DNA of 64,000 bases, taken from the NCBI RefSeq assembly GCF_015207005.2, contig NZ_JADEXS020000001.1, positions 1,736,001-1,800,000 of the forward strand, in the 5' to 3' direction. The notes beneath the pieces are model-generated. The model made no database searches and was not told where the DNA came from. It was given only the letters and a program-made list of their open reading frames with translations. The translations under genes were made by a program, and so were the position numbers. Below are positions 19,192 through 28,477 of the stretch, one piece after another; position 1 is the first letter of the stretch, and each line of letters begins with the position of its first letter. Source of the stretch: Desmonostoc muscorum LEGE 12446 (GTDB lineage Bacteria; Cyanobacteriota; Cyanobacteriia; Cyanobacteriales; Nostocaceae).

Positions 19192-20796
19192 TTGAGGTTT
19201 ATTTTCTTGAAAATTCAATTTTCACACTTCTTTTCAACGTTGATTTATATCTTCATTAGTGTGTTAACTTGTCTTTTAGTTACTACCAGTGCTGTCCAAC
19301 CAGCATCAAAAACTTGGTATGTATCGCCCTCTGGAAACGATAAAACTCTATCCCTAGATATTCCCTTAAAAACACTAGCAGCAGCCTGCGAAAAAGCCAA
19401 AGATGGTGACAAAATTGTGTTGTCTATAGGGCAATATGTGGAAACACAGCCGTGTTTTCTAAAAAACAATTTACTGATTCAAGGTTCGGGGAAAAGCAAC
19501 AGCACAAATGTAAGCGATCGCACCACAATTATCGGCACAACTTTTGGTGATATTCAAAGCATCGACGGTCTAACATTAGACAACATCCGGTTTGAAGGTA
19601 ATAATACGATTAACGTATTAATGTATAGCAAATATAACGATTATCCCAAAAATATTCAAATCAAAAATTCATACATAACCGGTTATAAAAGAACAGTATT
19701 ATGGCTGGAGAACGTTACAAATTTTTCTGTAACCGATTCGATTATCAAAGATACAGCGTCTGAGGATAATACCCAATCTCTTGGCAGTTTTACTCTAAAA
19801 AATTCCCAAAATATTTTATTTGAGAGAAATGAATTTATTACAACATATTTAAAAGGGTACGGCATCAAAAGTGTCAATAGTGCCAATAATTTTGTTATCC
19901 GTTCAAACAAATTTAATATGTATCCTTATTCACGTTATGGTATTTTGCCATACCTGTGGAGCAACATAGAAAATTTAAACCCTAACTTTAATATAGAATT
20001 TTGGTGCCACTCATCTATCTTTAGCATTTCTAAAATTATTATTGAAAACAATATATTTGATAATGAAATATCATTCCCTGGTTGTACAAAGCCCGACAGC
20101 CAAAATTATGCGATCATTTTTCGTAACAACACGATGGTGCTTAAAAAAGGACCAAATGCTAAAGGAATTGCCCTCGAACTTGGTGCAAACAGCATTGCTA
20201 TTGAAAACAATTTCTTTGACATGACTCAGACTGTTGCCGCCTCAGTTTTTGAGAATTGGAACACAAACGATCATTTGCAGTACATAAGAATTATTGGTAA
20301 TGTGATTGATGGTACACAATTTAAATTTTTGGCAAGTAGCGCCAGCATGGAAAACCTAACTATTGCAAACAACACTTTTGTCAAAAAGCCCGGTAAATAT
20401 GGGGATTGGTATGCTTTTATCACCTACAAAGGTTCAGTAGCCAACCAATGGAAAAACAAAAGTTGGAGAGTTGTGAACAATCTATTAGTGGTACCACAAA
20501 AAATAGGAGAGTCGTTTGCCTATACCGATGCCAGGAAAAACTCTTCATTGCCTAACTATTCTAGTGCAAGGAATAACCTTGTCGTATATACAAATAGTAG
20601 AGATTTGACGTGGCTCAAGCCGTGGCAATTCTACGGCAAAATCATAGCAGACCCGAAACCTCTGCAAAATAGTGGGGATACAGTGAGGCAAAAGTACCTT
20701 CCAGTTTGGGGAAGCCCGGCTATTGATGGTGGCGTCAACATTGGATTACCATTTGGCGGTAAAGTACCCGATATTGGTGCAATTGAGCGTTACTAG
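19192..20796 (+). CDS. Secreted parallel beta-helix (PbH1) protein, possible polysaccharide-modifying enzyme
   Basis: The 534-residue product begins at TTG 19192 (no in-frame ATG fits) with a signal-like hydrophobic segment (about residues 10-32). TWYVSPSGNDKTLSLDIPLKTLAAACEKAKDGDKI follows in pieces typical of right-handed beta-helix proteins. Repeated Asn/Ile-rich strands (IIIENNIFDN, IAIENNFFD, LTIANNTFV) form the helix. The C-terminus GSPAIDGG...PDIGAIERY is the usual end of such proteins in polysaccharide loci. Related folds include lyases and C5-epimerases. No catalytic residues could be assigned, so lyase, epimerase or a purely structural role remain open. Confidence 0.8.
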   Translation: MRFIFLKIQFSHFFSTLIYIFISVLTCLLVTTSAVQPASKTWYVSPSGNDKTLSLDIPLKTLAAACEKAKDGDKIVLSIGQYVETQPCFLKNNLLIQGSGKSNSTNVSDRTTIIGTTFGDIQSIDGLTLDNIRFEGNNTINVLMYSKYNDYPKNIQIKNSYITGYKRTVLWLENVTNFSVTDSIIKDTASEDNTQSLGSFTLKNSQNILFERNEFITTYLKGYGIKSVNSANNFVIRSNKFNMYPYSRYGILPYLWSNIENLNPNFNIEFWCHSSIFSISKIIIENNIFDNEISFPGCTKPDSQNYAIIFRNNTMVLKKGPNAKGIALELGANSIAIENNFFDMTQTVAASVFENWNTNDHLQYIRIIGNVIDGTQFKFLASSASMENLTIANNTFVKKPGKYGDWYAFITYKGSVANQWKNKSWRVVNNLLVVPQKIGESFAYTDARKNSSLPNYSSARNNLVVYTNSRDLTWLKPWQFYGKIIADPKPLQNSGDTVRQKYLPVWGSPAIDGGVNIGLPFGGKVPDIGAIERY

Positions 20797-20930
20797 GGGA
20801 GAAAGTTATTTATAGTAATATGGATTGCCTGGATGTAGTCTCAGATGGCTGCTTTGAAGGCGCTGAAATATTCGTAGTGTATTGAATAAAGGCATCTTAA
20901 ATAGCGATCGACACGAGTTTTAATTATCCT

Positions 20931-20937
20931 AAAGGAG
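20931..20937 (+). promoter_or_regulatory. Ribosome-binding site that favours a GTG start
   Basis: AAAGGAG abuts the ATG at 20938 with no spacer but lies 6 nt before an in-frame GTG at 20944. The second start is therefore the better one. Confidence 0.6.
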
Positions 20938-20943
20938 ATGTCT

Positions 20944-21882
20944 GTGCTTGACAATTCGTTTAATGTTCCAATCGCAATAATTATATTCAATCGTCCAACT
21001 AAAGCCGAACAATTACTTCAAGTGCTTCGCCAGGTTCAGCCGAAGCAGTTATTTGTGATTGCTGATGGGCCGCGCCCTAACAACAGTGCTGACGTAGAGC
21101 TATGCAAAGCTACCCGAACTATTTTTGATCATATTGATTGGGACTGTAAAGTTTTAACAAACTATGCAGAGAAAAATTTGGGCTGTGGATTGCGTCCTGC
21201 ATCAGGGATTAGCTGGGTTTTTGACCACGTAGAAGAGGCAATAATTTTGGAAGACGATTGTCTACCAGACCTTAGCTTCTTCCAATTTTGCCAAGAACTA
21301 TTGGAGAAATATCGTTATGACCAACGGATTATGCATATTGCTGGCACTAGCAGCTGTATCAAGGATGATCAACAGCCCTATAGCTACGGATTTTCCCGCT
21401 ACACCCTGGCCTGGGGATGGGCAACCTGGCGACGGGCATGGCAGTACTATGATTTTGATATGAAAAAATGGGATCTTCTCCGCCAGACTAATTTCTTATT
21501 GGATATTTTAAATGGCGATTTTCATGCAATGAAGAGCTGGCAAACTATTCTTGAGACTGTTTATGATAAACATGATGATTGTTGGGATTACCAGTGGAAT
21601 TTTACTTGCTGGTTACAAGGAGGACTAACCATTCTTCCATCGGTTAATTTGGTATCGAATATAGGGATTGATGGTACTCATACAACGGTTGATAATCACC
21701 CATACCTTTATAGACCTACTCAGGCAATGGAATTTCCGCTTCAGCATCCGATCGCAATAGTCAGAAATACAAAAGTTGATCAGCAAATTCAAAATGATTG
21801 CTTTGATTGGTACCCTAATCTCTGGCAGAAAGTGCAAAAACGTTTCAGAAGAATCTTCAGGAAAGCACCTCAGACTATTTAG
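20944..21882 (+). CDS. GT-A fold glycosyltransferase (sugar transferase)
   Basis: About 312 residues. PIAIIIFNRPTKAEQLLQVL at the N-terminus, IILEDDCLPDLSFFQFCQELL with the metal-binding acidic triplet, and GWGWATWRRAWQYYD are typical of a glycosyltransferase group common in cyanobacterial and proteobacterial capsule loci. The GTG at 20944 is chosen on ribosome-binding-site spacing; the ATG at 20938 adds two residues. It follows the beta-helix gene after about 140 bp. Donor and acceptor are unknown. Confidence 0.83.
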   Translation: MLDNSFNVPIAIIIFNRPTKAEQLLQVLRQVQPKQLFVIADGPRPNNSADVELCKATRTIFDHIDWDCKVLTNYAEKNLGCGLRPASGISWVFDHVEEAIILEDDCLPDLSFFQFCQELLEKYRYDQRIMHIAGTSSCIKDDQQPYSYGFSRYTLAWGWATWRRAWQYYDFDMKKWDLLRQTNFLLDILNGDFHAMKSWQTILETVYDKHDDCWDYQWNFTCWLQGGLTILPSVNLVSNIGIDGTHTTVDNHPYLYRPTQAMEFPLQHPIAIVRNTKVDQQIQNDCFDWYPNLWQKVQKRFRRIFRKAPQTI

Positions 21883-21921
21883 AATTTTTATAAGGAGAAA
21901 AAGGTCATTAATAGAGTTCCT

Positions 21922-23070
21922 ATGCAACCCCTGAAAATATTGATTATTCCTGGTGCTAATGCCTTACGGAATCCTATGTGTGGCAATTGGATTAATGGGC
22001 TAAGGCAGTTAGGTCATTCTGTGGTTACCTTATACTGGGAAAATCAAGAATTGACCAATCATCAGCTGCGTGACTGGGGAATTAATGACGATGCTCATAT
22101 TTTTCAGTTCTTTGGCGAGTTATCAGCATCATTACGCCAAAAGATTGTCTCTACCTTAGGAGGAGAACCTGATATTTTATTTTGCTGGGAATCGATTCCC
22201 CCACTCAAAATACTTCCCAAGGTGGCTCCAATTTTCTCAAACGCAAAGGCAATTTTGCTGATTGATTCTTATCCTAACGCACCACATTTATTGACTGAAC
22301 TGTTGCATCTTCTGCGTTATCGTCAGGGCGATCAATTAATTGATGGTTACATCTTCTATTCCAATGTCATGCGAGATGTATTTTGTCAGGAAATCCCTAG
22401 AGCGGAGAAAAAGCCACACTTGGTAATGGTTCATCCTTTCTTTGAATCTGCGTTCTACTCTCAAGAAGTCAAAATTACTGAAGATTTGCAGCTTGAACGG
22501 CTTGATGACAAACCCCATGTTATCTTCACAGGAAATGCTGGGAAGTTGTGGAATCGTCGCTATGATAATTATGCTAAGGATGCTTTGGGTGAGTTTTTAG
22601 CATTATTAGCCTCGAAGGGAGTTCACGTTTTCGTCAACCCCGTTGCTGATTTGAAAGGAATTAAGGGGTTGCATCATTATCCGGCTTTTTCTAATGCTGA
22701 TACTCTTAATGGTCGCTTCTCAACCTATATTTCCCAATTTGATGCCCATCTTGTAATTTATAAAGAGTATAACGGTACAAATCGTCGGCGTTCTGCCAGG
22801 AGTTTGTCTACACGATTCGCCTTTTCTCTAACATCTATATGTCCAATTATCGTCAGTCAAACCAGTCAGTTTATTCATGAATACTGGTCAGATATGCCCT
22901 TTGGTTTCATGTTTAAACAAGTGGATGATCTCGTTGAGTCGTTAAATGATTCACAGAAGTTGAGTGTCTTGAGATCGAATATGGAAAAGGTTCATCGATC
23001 GTTCTCCTTTGAAGCTCAGACCGATCGCATTCACCAACTTTTTCAGGATGTTATGGCAGTACGCCCATAG
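21922..23070 (+). CDS. Putative glycosyltransferase, GT-B-like, family not identified
   Basis: The 382-residue soluble protein opens with KILIIPGANALRNPMCGNWINGL, a Rossmann-type N-terminus. PHVIFTGNAGKLWNRRYDNYA and a C-terminal LSTRFAFSLTSICPIIVSQTSQF region resemble the second domain of GT-B enzymes. It lacks the usual EX7E-type motif, so I infer the function from fold-like features and position between sugar genes. It lies 39 bp after the previous glycosyltransferase and 36 bp before an epimerase gene. Confidence 0.6.
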   Translation: MQPLKILIIPGANALRNPMCGNWINGLRQLGHSVVTLYWENQELTNHQLRDWGINDDAHIFQFFGELSASLRQKIVSTLGGEPDILFCWESIPPLKILPKVAPIFSNAKAILLIDSYPNAPHLLTELLHLLRYRQGDQLIDGYIFYSNVMRDVFCQEIPRAEKKPHLVMVHPFFESAFYSQEVKITEDLQLERLDDKPHVIFTGNAGKLWNRRYDNYAKDALGEFLALLASKGVHVFVNPVADLKGIKGLHHYPAFSNADTLNGRFSTYISQFDAHLVIYKEYNGTNRRRSARSLSTRFAFSLTSICPIIVSQTSQFIHEYWSDMPFGFMFKQVDDLVESLNDSQKLSVLRSNMEKVHRSFSFEAQTDRIHQLFQDVMAVRP

Positions 23071-23106
23071 CTCAATAATTATTACTGAGGAGGGGGAATA
23101 GTAAGT

Positions 23107-24030
23107 TTGAAAACTGTTTTAATCACTGGTGTGACAGGTTTTATCGGGCGATACGTAGCTCGACAATTTGCTGAGGCTGGATGGAATGTTGTTGGCTTGG
23201 GGACTCGTCCGACTGAAAATGCACCCATACAAAGTTTATCTTCTTATCATCAGTTGACACTGCCTGCAAATGTTCTAGCTGACTTAGTTCAACAAGTTCA
23301 ACCTCATGTCTGTATTCATTGTGCAGCAAGAGCCTCGGTCAATCTTTCAGTCACTGAACCAGAGCAAGATTTCAGTGCCAGTGTTGACGTTACTTTTAAT
23401 GTTGTCAATACTTTACGTCTCCATGCGCCGCAGTGCAGAGTGATCTATCTTTCGAGTGCTGCTGTCTATGGCAATCCCCAGACGTTACCTATTTATGAAA
23501 GCCAAACACCCCAACCCATTTCTCCCTATGGCTTTCATCGGCTAATCAGTGAGCAGATTTGTACTGAATTTTTTAAAATTTATGGGCTACCAACATCTAT
23601 CGTCCGTATTTTTTCTGCTTATGGCCCTGGATTAAGGCGACAGGTGCTTTGGGATATGTGTCATAAAGCCTTGACCCGACCGATTTTGAAATTGCAAGGA
23701 ACTGGTAATGAAAGCCGCGATTTTATTCATGTCCGGGACATTGCCAAAGCGCTTTATGTTTTAGCTGAAAATGCTCCTTGCCAAGCAGAGGTACACAACG
23801 TAGCCAGCGGTGTTGAAACAACGATTAAGGAACTGGCAGACATTGTAATGGCGAATATAGAGCGAAAAATTCCCATTGAGTTTGATGGTGTGATTCGAGC
23901 AGGTGATCCACTCAACTGGAAAGCCGATGTGACAAGCCTGACACAGATCGGTTTTACGCCAGAAGTAAATTTGCAACGGGGTATTAGCGTCTATGCTCAA
24001 TGGTGTCGTGCTGAGGTGATGGGATGGTAA
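23107..24030 (+). CDS. NAD-dependent epimerase/dehydratase (extended SDR)
   Basis: The 307-residue protein begins at TTG 23107 behind a strong GAGGAGGGGG site. It has the Rossmann motif VLITGVTGFIGRYVA, a SSAAVYGNP active-site Ser region, and RIFSAYGPGLRRQV, all nucleotide-sugar epimerase features. In the catalytic motif SPYGFHRLISEQ the lysine expected in Tyr-x3-Lys is an arginine. That could alter activity; the codon reads cgg and is unambiguous. The last bases overlap the next gene's start (ATGGTAA). Confidence 0.83.
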   Translation: MKTVLITGVTGFIGRYVARQFAEAGWNVVGLGTRPTENAPIQSLSSYHQLTLPANVLADLVQQVQPHVCIHCAARASVNLSVTEPEQDFSASVDVTFNVVNTLRLHAPQCRVIYLSSAAVYGNPQTLPIYESQTPQPISPYGFHRLISEQICTEFFKIYGLPTSIVRIFSAYGPGLRRQVLWDMCHKALTRPILKLQGTGNESRDFIHVRDIAKALYVLAENAPCQAEVHNVASGVETTIKELADIVMANIERKIPIEFDGVIRAGDPLNWKADVTSLTQIGFTPEVNLQRGISVYAQWCRAEVMGW

Positions 24031-25220
24031 AACCACTAAGGATCGGAATCCTCATTCAACATGATAGTGGATGGGCTGGAGGAAACATCTATATTCAAAA
24101 TTTAGTGAGAGCGATTGCCGCCTTACCATTAGAAATGCGATCGCCTATCGAGATTTATCTAATTGCTAAAGCAGACGCGATCGCTAATTCATATCATGAC
24201 TTAGAACCCTTAGTTACGAAAATTTGTCAGGCAAACTGTCTAAACTCTAGCTTTTTCAATCGGCTGTGGTGGAAAGTCGGACGCACTATACCCTTTGCCA
24301 AAGACAAACGTTTAGCACTACTAGCTCAACGAGAGCAAATAGACTTTTTATACCCTATGGTTGGAAATGGGGGAATATCCTGGGATTTTGCCTGTAATTG
24401 GGCAGCCTGGATTCCAGATTTCCAACATAAATACTTGCCTAATTTTTTTTCGGCGGTAGAACTCCAAGTCCTTGATTCAGCGTTTGAGCGTATTGCTCAA
24501 AATGCACCGATGATTGTCTTCAGTAGCCAAGCTGCTGAAGCTGATTTTAGAAAGTTTTATCCCCACTCCAAAGCGAAAACTTTCGTCCTGAATTTCTGCA
24601 CAATTCCACAGCCAACCTGGTTTACAGGCGATCCAATTGCAGTGCAAAAAAGCTACAATCTCAATGATAATTTTTTCTTGGTCAGCAATCAATTCTGGAT
24701 TCATAAAAACCATCGAATTATCATTGAAGCTTTGAGAATATTGAAGCAGGAGAATATCAAACCCACTGTTGTCTGTACCGGAACGTTAAACGATAGACGC
24801 TTCCCTGGTTACGGGGATGAAATCCTCAAATTAGTGCATGAGAGTGATTTAGCAGACCAATTTATAACTTTGGGTTTTATTGGGCGTGTTGACCAAATCC
24901 AACTCATGCGGCGATCGCTCGCTGTGATTCAACCTTCGTTATTTGAAGGTTGGAGTACTGTGGTGGAAGACGCACGGCTACTCGGCAAGCAAATCATTCT
25001 TTCTGATCTACCAGTTCATTTTGAACAAAACCCACCCGGTGCCAGCTTTTTTCGACAAGATTCTGCATCAGAATTGGCACAGACAATAAAGCAAGTATTG
25101 CCTCGGTTGGTTCCAGGCCCCGACTTAGAAGCTGAAGCAGCATCCAGAAGAGTGAATCAAGCACAGTGCCGAGTCTATGCTGAACAATTTCTACAAATTG
25201 TGAAAAGCTGTAAATTATAA
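24024..25220 (+). CDS. Glycosyltransferase, GT4-like (GT-B fold)
   Basis: The 398-residue protein starts at ATG 24024, overlapping the upstream stop by 7 bases. IGILIQHDSGWAGGNIYIQN opens the acceptor domain. FFLVSNQFWIHKNHRIIIEAL, VVCTGTLNDRRFPGY, FITLGFIGRVDQIQLMRR and AVIQPSLFEGWSTVVEDARLLGK form a textbook GT4 donor domain with the Glu of the FEGWSTVVED motif. It is the last gene of the polysaccharide locus; an IS605-type end remnant starts 18 bp after its stop. Confidence 0.9.
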   Translation: MVKPLRIGILIQHDSGWAGGNIYIQNLVRAIAALPLEMRSPIEIYLIAKADAIANSYHDLEPLVTKICQANCLNSSFFNRLWWKVGRTIPFAKDKRLALLAQREQIDFLYPMVGNGGISWDFACNWAAWIPDFQHKYLPNFFSAVELQVLDSAFERIAQNAPMIVFSSQAAEADFRKFYPHSKAKTFVLNFCTIPQPTWFTGDPIAVQKSYNLNDNFFLVSNQFWIHKNHRIIIEALRILKQENIKPTVVCTGTLNDRRFPGYGDEILKLVHESDLADQFITLGFIGRVDQIQLMRRSLAVIQPSLFEGWSTVVEDARLLGKQIILSDLPVHFEQNPPGASFFRQDSASELAQTIKQVLPRLVPGPDLEAEAASRRVNQAQCRVYAEQFLQIVKSCKL

Positions 25221-25238
25221 GGATAAAGTGGCCATGAT

Positions 25239-25322
25239 TTGACACTCCCGTGCCTAAAGGCGACGGGATTCTTGCTTCATCCAGTCAACTTGTCTAGACG
25301 AGTTTCCTCACCCAGATAGAAT
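25239..25322 (-). mobile_element. Orphan end of an IS200/IS605 (TnpB-type) element, second copy
   Basis: TTGACACTCCCG, the hairpin CCCGTGCCTAAAGGCGACGGG, and GATTCTTGCTTCAT match the cyanobacterial tnpB right end on the minus strand (ATGAAGCAAGAATCCC...GGGAGTGTCAA). The stretch beyond has the CTCGTCTAGACAAGTTG pattern of the guide-RNA scaffold. There is no transposase ORF. Confidence 0.78.
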
Positions 25323-25530
25323 TAGGACTTACGCACTGTACAAATGCATCGTGATGTGAATTAACGATGCTCCCGGTTGTTTCAGGCTTTTGTTAATTAT
25401 CCTGCGATGCCTACGGCGGTAAACTACGTAAATAGACCATGTTGTAGGGGCACAGCAATGCTGTGCCCTTACGAAAGATGTGGTTTTTAACCTTGCATAT
25501 TTGGCATTTCTTGTCAATGCGTAAGTCCTA
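25323..25530. mobile_element. MITE, copy 2 (TAGGACTTACGCA termini)
   Basis: Same 13-bp terminal inverted repeats and same internal palindrome (GGGGCACAGC / GCTGTGCCC, near 25445-25470) as at 7933-8123, but inserted in the opposite orientation. It is 208 bp, with no coding capacity. Again it directly follows an IS605-type end. Confidence 0.87.
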
Positions 25531-25740
25531 AGAATGTAGATATTAATTCTTTAAAAAGCCTGTCATGGTCAATCATCCTAGCAACTTCTCCAACAGATCC
25601 AAATCTCCACATTAGACCCCAAAAATAGCTTCTGGGCACAGTTTAGCCTGCTGTAGATTTAAGTATTCGTCACACTTTGAAGAATAGGAAGCGTATTGCA
25701 GCATAATCCACCGAAAGCAGCTTCCAGATTATTAAATTAA
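25531..25740. other. Spacer without visible gene
   Basis: AT-rich sequence between MITE copy 2 and the terminator of the leftward small gene. I see no ORF with family character and no further repeat. Confidence 0.5.
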
Positions 25741-25776
25741 AAACTGCTCTTGTTAAAAATAAACAAGAGCAGTTTT
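25741..25776 (-). terminator. Terminator of the 107-residue protein gene
   Basis: AAACTGCTCTTGTT and AACAAGAGCAGTTT form a 14-bp stem around a short A/T loop. On the minus strand the stem is followed by TTTTTAATTTAA. It lies 25 bp past the stop codon of the gene at 25802. Confidence 0.85.
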
Positions 25777-25801
25777 AATACCAAAGCCCAAAATTAAAAA
25801 T

Positions 25802-26125
25802 TTAGGCATCCTCAAGTTCCAATTGAGCCACCGTAACCGCGTTAAAAGCGAAAGCCAAAACTAATGGCATCGGAGACTGGAACCAAATGGTAAAAAGAAC
25901 AGCGAAGATTGTACCAATTACTGCTGAACTAGACCACAATCGTTCTTCAAAAGTCAATCCCTTTTCGGCTTTAATCAATCTGAGAACATGAACTGGAATT
26001 GGTTCTGGCATTACGCCACCCGGAGGAAAAGCCCAGTAATTATTACGCCGCTCGACAAATAAATCTGTCCAGCCATTTTCTTGGCACCATGTCTCAATCC
26101 ATTGAAGTGAGTAATGATTAATCAT
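25802..26125 (-). CDS. Conserved-looking small membrane protein of unknown function
   Basis: 107 residues. A soluble N-terminal part (SLQWIETWCQENGWTDLFVERRNNYWAFPPGGVMPEPIP) is followed by two hydrophobic stretches (SSAVIGTIFAVLFTIWF and PLVLAFAFNAVTVAQL) that would form a membrane hairpin, ending in an acidic tail. A good terminator downstream and coherent composition support a real gene. I do not recognise the family. Its 627-bp upstream region has no other gene, so it is monocistronic. Confidence 0.7.
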   Translation of the reverse strand: MINHYSLQWIETWCQENGWTDLFVERRNNYWAFPPGGVMPEPIPVHVLRLIKAEKGLTFEERLWSSSAVIGTIFAVLFTIWFQSPMPLVLAFAFNAVTVAQLELEDA

Positions 26126-26753
26126 CGGGGTTGCGAGTTGGGTTGGTGGAATTTGTGTAGTTGATGAAGATAATCTTTGAGAGATTCCTGAAAAACTAAC
26201 TAATTCGGTATAAAGTTAATACTTTTTATGCAATTTTTAAGCTTTGTAAAGCAGTTGAGATAGATAATAATTACGCTCAAACATTGCTTTGCTTAATTAA
26301 AAGCCTAGCAGTGGATAGAATCTGTTTACTTCAAATGACAATAAACTTTACGTGAAAAAATGTAAGTGAAGAAATGTAAATAAATCGGTGAGTGTTACTG
26401 CTCATTAAAACTATCTATATCCGAAAAACCAAATTTTAAAATCAAGAATTGTAAATAAATCAATGGGCGGAGAGTGTCAACAAATCATTCCTTGAGAGTT
26501 GAAAAAAACTAGAGAGTCATTTGTATCTGTCTTTGGTAATAATTTTGCTGGTATGATGTGGCGTAGGCGTAGCCCGTCGTAGACATCGCCTCCCAAGTAA
26601 TCGCTGCTTTCTGCCTCAAGTCGCAGAAATAATTTTGCTCGAGGTGAGAAGCGATGCCTGTTTTTACGTTACAAAATATTAAGCTGGGCAAATATAGATT
26701 CCCCAGGTTTAGCAGCAGGGCTGCTAGTCTCAATTACATGCGGTAAGCTTACA
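26126..26753. other. Intergenic region with a dispersed repeat
   Basis: An AT-rich divergent promoter region between the small membrane protein gene and the pentapeptide gene. At 26561-26592 it holds a copy of the ggcgtagcccgtcgtagacatcgcc repeat, in pieces also found at 32345-32370 and 53682-53703. No gene is supported. Confidence 0.6.
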
Positions 26754-27275
26754 ATGCAGCGATTTTACACCAAATTGGCTCTCGATATGTTTTGGCGGCA
26801 AGGATTGGCGTTACTTTTGGGGATTCTTTTATGGTGCGTGGCTCATCCTGCACTGGCGGTAAACTGGACTCATCCACTGTCATTTAGTAATGCAGAGTTG
26901 TCGAGACGTGATTTTTCTGGTCAAAGTTTACAAGCTGCGGAGTTTTCTAACGCCAATATGGAATTCGCTAATTTTACAAACGCTGACTTGCGGGGAGCAG
27001 TATTGAGTGCTTCGGTGATGACACAAGCAAACCTCCACGGAGCAGATTTAACGAATGCAATGGTGGATCAGGTAAACTTGACTAGGGTAGATTTGAGCGA
27101 TGCAGTTCTCAAAGAAACCCTTTTGCTCCGCGCCATATTTAATGATGTGAATATAGACGGTGCAGATTTTACAGATGCAATTTTGGATAAAGCGCAAATT
27201 AAAGAACTGTGTACAAAAGCCAGTGGTGTGAATTCCAAAACAGGCGTGCAAACTCGTGATTCTCTGGGATGTTAA
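26754..27275 (+). CDS. Exported pentapeptide-repeat protein
   Basis: 173 residues with an N-terminal signal-like segment (LALLLGILLWCVAHPALAVNW, cleavage likely after ALA). About 16 pentapeptide repeats of the A(D/N)LXX type follow, such as ANMEFANFTNADLRGAVLSAS and ANLHGADLTNAM, forming a right-handed quadrilateral beta-helix. A C-terminal Cys pair (LCTK...LGC) ends the protein. Such proteins are frequent in the thylakoid lumen or periplasm of cyanobacteria; the function is unknown. Its stop overlaps the purK start (TAATG), so the two are translationally coupled. Confidence 0.87.
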   Translation: MQRFYTKLALDMFWRQGLALLLGILLWCVAHPALAVNWTHPLSFSNAELSRRDFSGQSLQAAEFSNANMEFANFTNADLRGAVLSASVMTQANLHGADLTNAMVDQVNLTRVDLSDAVLKETLLLRAIFNDVNIDGADFTDAILDKAQIKELCTKASGVNSKTGVQTRDSLGC

Positions 27276-28429
27276 TGAAACGTGTAGGTGTAATTGGTGG
27301 CGGACAACTTGCCTGGATGATGGCAGATGCAGCACGCAAGCTAGAAGTAGAATTAATAGTACAAACTCCTAGTGAAGGCGATCCGGCAGTGTCGATCGCT
27401 CAGGAAGTTGTTTTCGCCCCGGTAGATGACGCTAATGCTACAGAAATATTAGCCAAAAAATGCGATGTCATCACCTTTGAAAATGAATTTGTTAACTTAG
27501 ATGCTTTATCTGTTTTAGCAGAACAAGGTGTTTGTTTCCGCCCAAGATTAGAAGCATTAACTCCTCTTTTAGATAAATATCATCAGCGGCGCTATTTAAG
27601 CGATTTAGGCTTGCCAGTTCCGCGATTTTTCGCCGTAGAACAGACAGAAAATCTCAAATCTAAAATAGAATATCTAGGTTTTCCTGTAGTTCTCAAATCC
27701 CGACGCCACGGTTATGATGGTCAGGGTACTTTCATCATTCCAGACTTTGCTGCTTTAGAAAAAAAGTTAAGTTATGAAACCATAACAAAAACTCCAAATC
27801 AATCAATTTTCTTGTTAGAAGAATTTGTACCTTTTGAAAGAGAATTAGCAATAATAGCAGCTCGTTCTGTGGACGGAGAAATAGTCACCTATCCAGTGGT
27901 AGAAACCCAACAAGAACAACAAGTGTGTCGGCGGGTGATTGCACCAGCGGAGATTTCGCCGAATCAAGTAGCAGAAATAGAAGCGATCGCACATACTCTA
28001 TTAAATAGCCTGCAAGTAGTAGGAGTCTTTGGGATTGAACTATTTCTGGCGGCTGATGGCAAAGTACTGGTAAATGAAATTGCTCCCCGTACCCACAACT
28101 CTGGGCATTTTTCCCTCGACGCCTGTGAAACTTCCCAGTTTGAGCAACAGCTAAGGGCAGTTTGTGGTTTACCCTTGGGAAATCCTGGTTTGCAGTGTGC
28201 TGCTGCTGTGATGGTGAACTTGTTGGGGTACGAAAATTCTCACAGCGATTACCAAAGCCAGCGTCAACAAATAGCAGAAATTCCCCAGGCGTATGTCCAC
28301 TGGTACGGGAAAACTGAGTCACGTCTTGGGCGCAAGTTGGGACATGTCACCGTTTTGCTGGATAATCAAAATCGAGAGATGGCGATGGCAGTTGCCCAAA
28401 CCATAGAATCCATCTGGTATCCCAGCTAA
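27275..28429 (+). CDS. purK: N5-carboxyaminoimidazole ribonucleotide synthase
   Basis: The ATG-grasp enzyme of about 384 residues carboxylates AIR with ATP and bicarbonate in purine synthesis. GVIGGGQLAWMMADAA at the N-terminus, LKSRRHGYDGQG, LLEEFVPFERELAII and NEIAPRTHNSGHFSLDAC are diagnostic. The second Met at 27275 is used because its ATG overlaps the previous stop (TAATG) and starts right at KRVGVIGGG. The gene directly downstream is 6S RNA, the same neighbourhood first described for ssaA in Synechococcus. Confidence 0.95.
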   Translation: MKRVGVIGGGQLAWMMADAARKLEVELIVQTPSEGDPAVSIAQEVVFAPVDDANATEILAKKCDVITFENEFVNLDALSVLAEQGVCFRPRLEALTPLLDKYHQRRYLSDLGLPVPRFFAVEQTENLKSKIEYLGFPVVLKSRRHGYDGQGTFIIPDFAALEKKLSYETITKTPNQSIFLLEEFVPFERELAIIAARSVDGEIVTYPVVETQQEQQVCRRVIAPAEISPNQVAEIEAIAHTLLNSLQVVGVFGIELFLAADGKVLVNEIAPRTHNSGHFSLDACETSQFEQQLRAVCGLPLGNPGLQCAAAVMVNLLGYENSHSDYQSQRQQIAEIPQAYVHWYGKTESRLGRKLGHVTVLLDNQNREMAMAVAQTIESIWYPS

Positions 28430-28477
28430 ATTTCTCAAAAACTTTGGATGTTGAACACACAACATCTTTTTGAAAGC

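Noticed and set aside
8564..25220. Heterocyst envelope polysaccharide (hep) island
   Set aside because: Recognisable hepA (ABC exporter) or hepC-type genes are absent, so I call it a general exopolysaccharide locus.
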